Of a stretch of 7,113 bases of DNA, positions 1-5,297 are shown in pieces. The notes beneath the pieces were generated by a model. It saw only the letters and a program-made list of their open reading frames with translations. It was not told the origin of the DNA and did not search any database. This DNA comes from Legionellaceae bacterium (GTDB lineage: Bacteria; Pseudomonadota; Gammaproteobacteria; Legionellales; Legionellaceae): assembly GCA_947473535.1 (NCBI GenBank), contig CANJFK010000044.1, forward strand, positions 1-7,113, read 5' to 3'. Every line of letters begins with the position of its first letter. Within the stretch, counting starts at the first letter, position 1. A program made the position numbers and the translations under genes.

Positions 1-197
1 CCGGAAATATCCAATCCCCTTAACGTCATTAACTCTTGTGCAACGGGGTCTGCTTGGTGATCAACTAGAGCACCTAACCCTGCCGAGCTGACTGTAACAT
101 CAAACGAGGCTTTATTGAATTTTTCCCTAAAAAGCACCTCACCAATTGGGCTTCTACATATATTACCTATGCAGATAATAAGTATTTTTTGAAACAT
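1..197 (-). CDS. Low-molecular-weight protein tyrosine phosphatase, Wzb/Etp type (partial, C-terminus beyond window)
   Basis: Reading leftwards from the ATG at 195-197, 65 codons are open to the window edge. Residues 9-15 are C-I-G-N-I-C-R followed by S-P, the CX5R(S) phosphate-binding loop of low-molecular-weight tyrosine phosphatases, with Cys9 as nucleophile and Arg15 binding phosphate. Residues 38-51 (SAGLGALVDHQADP) match the segment after the P-loop in E. coli Wzb very closely. The catalytic Asp (DPY motif) would lie beyond the edge, so activity cannot be judged. In the family, such cytosolic enzymes dephosphorylate the tyrosine kinase that controls capsule or exopolysaccharide export; some intracellular pathogens secrete relatives. 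A weak ribosome site (TAGGCG) precedes the ATG. No kinase gene is visible here. It lies downstream of pabC on the same strand, but the long gap argues for its own promoter. Confidence 0.93.
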   Translation of the reverse strand, partial: MFQKILIICIGNICRSPIGEVLFREKFNKASFDVTVSSAGLGALVDHQADPVAQELMTLRGLDIS

Positions 198-552
198 TCG
201 ACGCCTATTGGTCAGTTTTTTTACATCGACTTGATGTGTAAATTCAATTTTTACGACATTACCTAACCTATCAAGTATATGCAAGTTATTTTTTACTAGA
301 TTGTTTTATTCCTAAAATAAAATTTGATGGATTGATAGATATAGGCGACTATTTTGGGACGGGAATGTCTGGTTCTGACATCTGCAGTCCATTATATTTT
401 GTATTGGAAGGATTCGAATAAAAACCTGCTCTACGGTTAAAATCCAACCAAGATTGTTTGAATCATTATATGTGATGTATTGTTTGTTTGAACAGTAAGA
501 AGCAAAAAGACCTTGAAATTTAAGTACGGTACTCGTTTTCATAAATAATCTC
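198..552. other. 355-base gap between the phosphatase and pabC
   Basis: No convincing gene was found. A 76-codon minus-strand frame (312-542, ATG at 540-542 with GAGAG upstream) is open, but its product resembles nothing I know and looks like random translation of AT-rich DNA. The part nearest the phosphatase holds the bulged inverted repeat at 220-242. A weak promoter for the phosphatase may lie around 260-290. The stretch could be the remains of a lost gene. Confidence 0.4.
220..242. promoter_or_regulatory. Bulged inverted repeat upstream of the phosphatase gene
   Basis: TTTACATC, a 5-base loop, then GATGTGTAAA. The arms pair over 8 bases if a two-base bulge in the right arm is allowed. 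The repeat sits 23-45 bases upstream of the phosphatase start codon, where a repressor site or an mRNA leader hairpin would act. On the minus (coding) strand no T-run follows, so it does not look like a terminator. Its function is inferred from position only. Confidence 0.3.
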
Positions 553-1395
553 TCAAATATAGTTTTTTCTTTCACGCAATAAGTTTCCAATGCGCTCGGC
601 AACAGAAAAAGAGTCAAATTTTTGGTTATTGAGTCGGCCAACCGGTTGAACACCCATCAGTGCATTGGTAAGAAATACTTCATCGGCATCTAGAATGTCT
701 GACACTGATATCGATTTTTCTGTAATCGGAAAAGAATGATTAAATTCTTCGAGTAAAATACTTCGAATTACACCAGGTAAAGCACCATCTGACACGCACG
801 GCGTAACGATATTATTATTTTTAACCATATAAATATTGAACATTGTGCCATCAGCAATATTTGATGCGGTATTTAATAAAATCGCCTCATCATATCCCAA
901 ATTGACTGCTTCTTGCTTTGCAAGAATGTTATCCAGGTAGCTTGTGGATTTAATCCTAGCCGATGGTGTGTGTTCATTTTTTTTAATACTGACAATTACT
1001 GCAGAATAATTAGGTTTCACGATTGCTGTATGCTCAAACACACTAATCACAAAATTTGGTTTTGGTGTCCCTGAGGGAAGAAGACCACGCGCTGATTCCC
1101 CATTAGTGATGGTGAGCCTTGCCCCTGCAATTTTGCTTTGTAAGTCATTTTGCTCAATTAATTGTTGGATCATTAATTCGAGTTCATGACAAGAAAAAGG
1201 TATAGCAATTCCAATGATCGAAGCGCTTACCGTCAACCGTCTCCAGTGGTAATCTAGCGCCGGAACTAATCTTTTTTTAACCAGCATGGTTTCAAATAGA
1301 CCGTGACCTAACGTGAAGCCCCGATCATTATGCTTGATGCATGATTGGGTTGACGGAACAACATTTTTATTATAAATGATGGCTGATATGGGCAT
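553..1395 (-). CDS. pabC: Class IV PLP-dependent enzyme, probable aminodeoxychorismate lyase
   Basis: A complete 280-residue protein, the usual length for fold-type IV PLP enzymes. Visible family marks are DRGFTLGHGLFET (24-36); the cofactor lysine K149 in IKSTSYLDNILAKQEA; DEAILLNTASNIADGT (169-184), a phosphate-binding-type stretch; LPGVIRS (206-212); and DEVFLTNALMGVQPV (238-252). The last block resembles PabC (E. coli: NALMPVMPV) more than branched-chain aminotransferase. PabC splits 4-amino-4-deoxychorismate into p-aminobenzoate and pyruvate for cytosolic folate synthesis. D-amino-acid or branched-chain aminotransferase activity is the main alternative, because the KSxSYLxNxLAKxEA signature is shared with those groups. 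The gene follows a chorismate-lyase-like gene by 78 bases on the same strand. A TATAAT at 1422-1427 could give it its own promoter. Its ribosome site is weak. Confidence 0.85.
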   Translation of the reverse strand: MPISAIIYNKNVVPSTQSCIKHNDRGFTLGHGLFETMLVKKRLVPALDYHWRRLTVSASIIGIAIPFSCHELELMIQQLIEQNDLQSKIAGARLTITNGESARGLLPSGTPKPNFVISVFEHTAIVKPNYSAVIVSIKKNEHTPSARIKSTSYLDNILAKQEAVNLGYDEAILLNTASNIADGTMFNIYMVKNNNIVTPCVSDGALPGVIRSILLEEFNHSFPITEKSISVSDILDADEVFLTNALMGVQPVGRLNNQKFDSFSVAERIGNLLRERKNYI

Positions 1396-1421
1396 AAGTA
1401 AATTTATTCGCTCTATTTTCG

Positions 1422-1450
1422 ATTATATTAAAGGACATACCTTACGCACA
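1422..1450 (-). promoter_or_regulatory. Possible promoter for pabC
   Basis: On the minus strand a perfect -10 hexamer TATAAT (1422-1427) is preceded, after exactly 17 bases, by the poor -35 hexamer TGTGCG (1445-1450). Transcription would start about 35 bases before the pabC ATG. The weak -35 makes this uncertain; pabC may instead be read through from the gene upstream. Confidence 0.35.
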
Positions 1451-1473
1451 TGAGTTTTCGATTGTGGGATATT

Positions 1474-2130
1474 TCAATTTAAAAAGCCTGGCAAAATCTC
1501 CACAACGCCAGCAAGCCATTGATTGTCAACTGCTCTAATAATGGTATTGGTTCGGCCATATATTATGCTATTTAAGTTACAATGCGTTAGCGAGGCAAGC
1601 TCTTTGTTACACTTAACTGAAAAGTAGGTTCGACCCGTGATGGAGACTTTCACATGATTGTCAGATAGCAATGTTCCAAAGGGAATATTGGTGTTGAGTA
1701 CAGCTGTAATTATTTCCTTTGGTAACGCATTAAAGTTCATCGTGATAAAAGCCAACTCAACGACCATCGTTTCTTGTCTTCTTTGTGCCAGCTCCACATT
1801 ATTTCTAGCTTTACTACTATCTATAAGCATCATAATTGCTCTAGAATAGGTGTTGTTACGCCGATTTTTTACGGCATAAATCATTTGAATAATTGGTGTG
1901 CGCTGATAATATTTTTCTATGCCTTTCGTCATTAGCGGTTGGGTCAGTAAATAATTATACGGCGTGGGTAACATGTCCTGGTTAACCCTTGTACTCGTTT
2001 TTTCTACATTTGAGAGACGGCTCATCTTTTCCTGAATGGTCTTTGATTGCGGCTCTACAACAAAAGATGTAGCGTTAGATCTATTCAAAATGCTTATTAA
2101 TGCACAAAAGACGAGAATGCTTTTAGCCAT
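1474..2130 (-). CDS. Chorismate-lyase-like protein with signal peptide
   Basis: A 218-residue protein. I chose the ATG at 2128-2130, not the upstream one at 2148, because GAGGAAGG lies directly before it. Residues 1-20 look like a signal peptide: a Lys, the hydrophobic core SILVFCALISIL, and a possible cut after NRSNA. The rest recalls the chorismate pyruvate-lyase (UbiC/DUF98) fold. LLTQPLMTKGIEKYY (61-75) matches the LL..gSMT..le opening, NIPFGTLL (148-155) matches the kTPLGryL turn of UbiC, and IYGRTNTI followed by VVEILP (209-214) matches the closing GRRs...tElfLP, whose Glu is catalytic in UbiC. The arginine-containing RTVVP strand of UbiC appears as VVELAF here, so a changed substrate or a binding-only role is possible. 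UbiC makes 4-hydroxybenzoate and pyruvate in the cytosol; an exported member is unusual. Family assignment is by eye and moderate. Confidence 0.7.
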   Translation of the reverse strand: MAKSILVFCALISILNRSNATSFVVEPQSKTIQEKMSRLSNVEKTSTRVNQDMLPTPYNYLLTQPLMTKGIEKYYQRTPIIQMIYAVKNRRNNTYSRAIMMLIDSSKARNNVELAQRRQETMVVELAFITMNFNALPKEIITAVLNTNIPFGTLLSDNHVKVSITGRTYFSVKCNKELASLTHCNLNSIIYGRTNTIIRAVDNQWLAGVVEILPGFLN

Positions 2131-2163
2131 TTCCTTCCTCTTCCCCAATTTGTTATTAAAACC

Positions 2164-2174
2164 AGACCTGGTCT
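2164..2174. promoter_or_regulatory. AGACC-T-GGTCT palindrome between divergent genes
   Basis: A perfect 5-base inverted repeat around one central base, located between the divergently read chorismate-lyase-like gene and the H3-tail-like gene. It is 34 bases upstream of the minus-strand ATG and just upstream of the -35 box proposed for the plus-strand gene. It could be an operator shared by both; nothing beyond symmetry and position supports this. Confidence 0.25.
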
Positions 2175-2207
2175 AAATAGTATAATCTTTATTTACACCG
2201 CCCCTGA

Positions 2208-2237
2208 TTGACCAAAAAATGATTTCTATGCTAAACT
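2208..2237 (+). promoter_or_regulatory. Probable sigma-70 promoter with extended -10 for the H3-tail-like gene
   Basis: TTGACC (2208-2213) is a near-consensus -35. After an 18-base spacer comes TAAACT (2232-2237), preceded by TG one base upstream (2229-2230), an extended -10. Transcription would start near 2244, giving a leader of about 28 bases before the chosen ATG at 2272. This start site would also leave almost no leader for the alternative ATG at 2254. Confidence 0.55.
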
Positions 2238-2271
2238 ATTCGTCAATAATTGCATGATTAAAGGGAGACCC

Positions 2272-3063
2272 ATGTTGAGAACAAAACAAACAGTAAGACC
2301 AAAGGCACATAAAAAACCAACAAGCATTACCCCCAACATTAGAACTCTTGGTGGTGTCATGCGACCGATAACACAGACCCTCACCCCTAGAGAAAGAAGC
2401 TCACTTGATTTAAATCAAACCATTCGATGCAATAATATTGCTGAGTTAGCCCGTTTGTTCCAAGCAATGGGATTTGATATCTATGCCCTACCATCCCCCA
2501 CACACAAAGCATCGAACAAAAGACGGTTTGATCAAGTTTCCGCCGGCAATCTAGCGGCACAGGGGCTTTTCAAGGCACCAGAGCCAGAACTCACTGAAGC
2601 GATTAAATTCGTTATACACTATTTTCAAGATATGCAAAAAATGCATCATACCCGAGCATTTATTGCTACCATTCATTCTGCAGATGTTAATACGTTTAAA
2701 CTTCTTTTTCGGGTCTTTAAAGGCGCTCGAAAGGTATTTAATGACTTCATTAAAAATGATAACTTAAATCTTGTGCTTCAAACCTTATCATATACGAAAC
2801 TTAATGACTTTATTGAAATGCTTACCAAAGAACGGAGCCTACCCTATGATAGTGGTGCTTTAATCAAAGTTATCGAACAACTTCAAGCACGAACTGAAGA
2901 GCATCCCGAAGAAAAACAAGGGATTAATAAGATAATAGAAAAACTCTTTGAGACTGGTATCAATTATCACTCCGTAAAACGAGATAACCACAAGGTTTCT
3001 ACAACGTTAAACGATCTTGATATACAGGCTCAACTCTCCAGCAATAACGTGAGCTTCCGGTGA
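2272..3063 (+). CDS. Unrecognised protein with histone H3-like N-terminal tail; candidate secreted effector
   Basis: A 263-residue protein of no family I recognise. I chose the ATG at 2272 because AAAGGGAG lies a few bases before it; the in-frame ATG at 2254 has no ribosome site. Residues 1-40 hold no acidic residue but nine Lys/Arg. Residues 3-9, RTKQTVR, equal histone H3 residues 2-8 (RTKQTAR) except for Val in place of Ala, and GGVMRP (27-32) recalls H3 GGVKKP (33-38). The start MLRTKQT keeps the H3 register: K5 corresponds to H3K4 when Met is numbered zero. KAHKK (11-15) and NKRR could serve as nuclear-localisation elements. Residues from about 55 on look helical and show no histone fold, no signal peptide and no membrane segment. 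The C-terminus (SSNNVSFR) is polar with no clear E-block. Function as a host chromatin mimic delivered by type IV secretion is inference. The gene is converged upon by the next gene. Confidence 0.85.
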   Translation: MLRTKQTVRPKAHKKPTSITPNIRTLGGVMRPITQTLTPRERSSLDLNQTIRCNNIAELARLFQAMGFDIYALPSPTHKASNKRRFDQVSAGNLAAQGLFKAPEPELTEAIKFVIHYFQDMQKMHHTRAFIATIHSADVNTFKLLFRVFKGARKVFNDFIKNDNLNLVLQTLSYTKLNDFIEMLTKERSLPYDSGALIKVIEQLQARTEEHPEEKQGINKIIEKLFETGINYHSVKRDNHKVSTTLNDLDIQAQLSSNNVSFR

Positions 3064-3115
3064 AACCACAGAAACACATAAGACACCATCAAAAATATAT
3101 CGTAAATCCCCAGGT

Positions 3116-3124
3116 TGTGGATAA
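3116..3124 (-). promoter_or_regulatory. Single perfect DnaA-box 9-mer
   Basis: TGTGGATAA on the plus strand is the exact complement of the strong DnaA box TTATCCACA. No cluster of further perfect boxes or AT-rich 13-mers surrounds it, so it is not an origin. It may be chance or a regulatory box between two convergent genes. Confidence 0.2.
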
Positions 3125-3160
3125 ATCCCGTTAATCCAATCATCAAACGGATGCCTAGTT

Positions 3161-3240
3161 ATCCTGAGCGCGTGCTTTTTACGCGAAGGATCGCCGGGCT
3201 TTGCACAATCTGCGATCCTCGCTGAGGTATGAGGTGAGCA
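3161..3240. repeat. Hairpin-forming intergenic repeat of the ATCCTGAGCG...CGAAGGAT type
   Basis: Between two convergent genes. ATCCT (3161-3165) and CGCGT (3169-3173) pair with ACGCG (3181-3185) and AGGAT (3187-3191) around a 7-base loop GCTTTTT. The following bases repeat the theme (GATC...GCGATCCTCGCTGAGG, to about 3227). ATCCTGAGCGnnnGCGAAGGAT palindromes are a common style of dispersed short repeat in bacteria. The GC-rich stretch differs from its AT-rich surroundings. It may end transcription from both sides, but no clean T-run follows the stem. Confidence 0.55.
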
Positions 3241-3247
3241 GTACCGT

Positions 3248-4126
3248 CTAAGTTAACTCACACCCCTTGTTTTCCTCATCATCGCTATACTCATCTGAGT
3301 CATATGGACTGTTACCAATCAAGACAGACTCACACCGTACAGGTTTAACCAAATGAGGGACAAATAATTTTAATTGCGCTAACTCGTTTTCACTACTGAT
3401 CTTAGACGCTTTGCGTATAAAGTCCTTTGCTTCTAAGGGTATGTCTTCATTTAGCTGCGCTTGGTTTAACAAATCGTATTTCAACGTGTTCAACATATCG
3501 ATACTGGTGGTAGAAAACATACTCGACGCGCGTGGTGAGGACATTAAAAATTTATTATTCTTAGGCTCGCCAGCAAGCTCCCATTGAACGATAACGACAT
3601 AAAAGACCATTGGACTGATAAATGAGTGTTGAGCTGCCGAATAGATTTGCGTTATCAGGTTATCCAGTGCTATATATTTTATTTTTGCTGCATCACGATC
3701 GTCATCATTATCAGCGCTCGCTTCAGCAAGCGATAACTTATAACGTCGTTGAGATAAACGATGTATAACATCAACAAACAGGTCGTCTTTACCATCATTT
3801 ATTTTCCGTCTCAATTGTCGCAAAAAAGCTTCCACCTTATTGAGCGAAGCAGACTCTTGAAAACTGATCTTGCTCTGAAAGACAAGAGCAGATGAGTAAT
3901 AACTCGTAAACGCACGATTAAACTGAGCAAGATTAGTCACATTGGATAACCCATTACTAAGATCAGTGATTGCCAGAAGGTGTTTTGTCCACAAAGAGGA
4001 ATGCGTTTTTTGGAAAAACGTTAACTGACGACCGCCATACGCTTCCAATAGTTTTTGACGCATAGTCTCTCGAAGCGTTTCGAGGGACTTTAATTCAGCG
4101 GATAATGTAGAAAAATCAAACGGCAT
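3248..4126 (-). CDS. Unrecognised helical protein with acidic C-terminal tail; possible effector
   Basis: About 292 residues, starting MPFDFSTLSAELK at the ATG 4124-4126, which has a weak GGAT upstream; a TTG at 4141 is also possible in frame. No known family, signal peptide or clear membrane segment was recognised. The composition (many Leu, Lys, Ser and Gln in amphipathic runs) suggests an all-helical, perhaps coiled-coil, soluble protein. The last 17 residues, DSDEYSDDEENKGCELT, hold eight acidic residues with Ser and Tyr between them. They look like eukaryotic casein kinase 2 target sites and are also compatible with an E-block-like Dot/Icm secretion signal. It is convergent with the H3-tail-like gene and divergent from the membrane-protein gene. 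An effector role is inference from style and context only. Confidence 0.75.
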   Translation of the reverse strand: MPFDFSTLSAELKSLETLRETMRQKLLEAYGGRQLTFFQKTHSSLWTKHLLAITDLSNGLSNVTNLAQFNRAFTSYYSSALVFQSKISFQESASLNKVEAFLRQLRRKINDGKDDLFVDVIHRLSQRRYKLSLAEASADNDDDRDAAKIKYIALDNLITQIYSAAQHSFISPMVFYVVIVQWELAGEPKNNKFLMSSPRASSMFSTTSIDMLNTLKYDLLNQAQLNEDIPLEAKDFIRKASKISSENELAQLKLFVPHLVKPVRCESVLIGNSPYDSDEYSDDEENKGCELT

Positions 4127-4376
4127 ATCAATGAGATCCAATGTATTTTAAATGATTGTGGATGGATTTGGTGCTGGATGATATCGAAATTTGCTCAAAA
4201 ATTCTATGACTAGTCTTGGCCTAAATTGATCGTTAAAAAATAATGGAATGCGCATTGGTCTACTCACGCATCGTTTTGCGAATCTTTTCATTAAACTTAC
4301 AGACATATCGTGCATTTTTAAATCAACCTGTACTATAAGTTAAAATACAAGTTATTTTCACCGCGTGGTGACAGTT
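4127..4376. other. Divergent intergenic region with tandem AAGTTA motif
   Basis: 250 bases between two genes reading apart, with no ORF of note. Near its right end, AAGTTAAAAT (4337-4346) and AAGTTATTTT (4349-4358) form an imperfect direct repeat with a 12-base step, about 20-40 bases before the plus-strand ATG. TAAAAT (4341-4346) or TATAAG (4334-4339) could be a -10, but no good -35 stands 17 bases upstream of either. No convincing promoter was found for the minus-strand gene. Confidence 0.35.
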
Positions 4377-5111
4377 ATGACTCAAGAAAGCGGAGCATTA
4401 AAATACAAGATTTCAGGAAAAATAAGAGAAATAGAGCGACCGCAGGGTAAACTTAATCCAGAACTTACTGACCTAGAAAAATTCCAAATTTGGCTATTAA
4501 CGTTCATGCGGAAAGTCATCGAAGAAGAAGAGCAAAAAGAAGATGATAAAATTTATCTAACTTCGAGTAAGAAAAATCAATCCCAGTCCGAATTTACCCA
4601 AAAAATGACTAGCATCGATTACTTGCTCTTCAGTGTAGATAATGATGATGAGGCCTTGAGACAGAAGCGGGAAACTTTCGCCGAAATTTGTCAGCAACAT
4701 GAAGGAACATTTTTTACTACGGTGGTCACGCCATGCGGATTATGGGCATGTGGATCACTTTTGGTAGCTGGAGGCTTATTGGGCACCGATGCATTTTTGA
4801 TCTATACAGCCTTCAGTTTAATCTTGGCAGGTCCTACGGGCGTTATCCCTATTGTAATAGTCGGTTTGCTTATTGCTTGCTTGGTTGTATTTAATATTGC
4901 TCCGCCTGTAATTCCAATGCTTTCTGGAGCAGCAATTAAACAACCTTTCAAAGAATATGATAAAAGATCAGCTGATTTTGAATCCACTCAAAAAGGTATA
5001 AAAACGGCTAATACAACATTAGAAAATCAAGGTTTCTTCATTTCAAAAGGCAATGCTCCTACGCTTTCTCCTAAGGAGGAGGACACGAATAGTTTAGTTA
5101 AAAAGCTCTAG
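4377..5111 (+). CDS. Unrecognised membrane protein with E-block-like C-terminus; possible Dot/Icm effector
   Basis: 244 residues from the ATG at 4377, chosen because GGTGA stands five bases before it; an in-frame GTG at 4365 has no ribosome site. Residues 1-110 are hydrophilic with a Glu/Lys-rich stretch (EEEEQKEDDK, 49-58). Residues 111-187 are strongly hydrophobic with Gly- and Pro-rich turns, enough for two or three membrane segments (about 112-135, 139-153, 156-175). Residues 188-244 are hydrophilic. The arrangement of soluble flanks around a hydrophobic hairpin is common among Legionella effectors that settle in host membranes. The C-terminus SPKEEDTNSLVKKL has the acidic pair, small polar residues and final Leu seen in Dot/Icm E-block signals. 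No signal peptide or known domain was seen, so function is unassigned. It ends convergent with the beta-lactamase. Confidence 0.8.
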   Translation: MTQESGALKYKISGKIREIERPQGKLNPELTDLEKFQIWLLTFMRKVIEEEEQKEDDKIYLTSSKKNQSQSEFTQKMTSIDYLLFSVDNDDEALRQKRETFAEICQQHEGTFFTTVVTPCGLWACGSLLVAGGLLGTDAFLIYTAFSLILAGPTGVIPIVIVGLLIACLVVFNIAPPVIPMLSGAAIKQPFKEYDKRSADFESTQKGIKTANTTLENQGFFISKGNAPTLSPKEEDTNSLVKKL

Positions 5112-5119
5112 CCACTTAG

Positions 5120-5266
5120 CTTGATCGATTACCCACAGGTATTACACAAAACCTCGAATTACGTCAATATTCCTTGGATGCAACCGGTCAAAACCAAATG
5201 GAAACGGTACTAGGGCGTTTCGGGTAGCAAATTACCATTTTAGCCGTTGGCATATGGTGTGAATAA
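5120..5266 (+). pseudogene. Possible short coding relic between convergent genes
   Basis: A frame opens after the TAG at 5117-5119 and reads 35 codons, including LRQYSLDATGQNQMETVLGR, to a TAG at 5225-5227. It then reads 12 more codons to a TAA at 5264-5266. The peptide has a balanced, protein-like composition, unlike translated AT-rich filler, and no start codon stands at its head. It may be the worn remains of a lost gene; I do not recognise the family. Chance cannot be ruled out at this length. Confidence 0.25.
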
Positions 5267-5283
5267 TCAACCTTCATGAGTGG

Positions 5284-5297
5284 GAGGGGCGCCCCTC
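5284..5297. repeat. 14-base perfect palindrome at the end of the beta-lactamase gene
   Basis: GAGGGGCGCCCCTC is fully self-complementary with no loop and overlaps the first two plus-strand bases of the beta-lactamase stop codon (5296-5298). No T-run follows on either strand, so it is not a standard rho-independent terminator. It may stabilise the 3' end of the transcript or be a small insertion-prone repeat. Confidence 0.5.

Noticed and set aside
312..653. 113-codon minus-strand frame overlapping the 3' end of pabC, or its shorter 76-codon form from 542
   Set aside because: The long form overlaps a well-supported gene out of frame by about 100 bases. The short form has a passable ribosome site, but its product resembles no family and has filler-like composition.
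2254..2271. Upstream ATG as start of the H3-tail-like protein (adds MIKGRP)
   Set aside because: No ribosome site precedes it and it falls too close to the predicted transcription start. AAAGGGAG inside this stretch serves the ATG at 2272.
2407..3063. Histone fold in the body of the H3-tail-like protein
   Set aside because: The helical body shows no match to the H3 core beyond the tail; the resemblance stops by about residue 32.
3116..3124. DnaA box as evidence of a replication origin
   Set aside because: Only one perfect 9-mer was found, with no clustered boxes, no AT-rich unwinding region and no replication gene nearby.
4337..4358. Tandem AAGTTA repeats as a PmrA-type effector-promoter box
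   Set aside because: The published PmrA box is a tandem TTAA-type motif with an 11-base step. Here the step is 12 and the match to the core is poor, so it is noted only as part of the intergenic region.
5284..5297. Palindrome at the bla stop as a rho-independent terminator
   Set aside because: It has no loop and no T-run follows on either strand.
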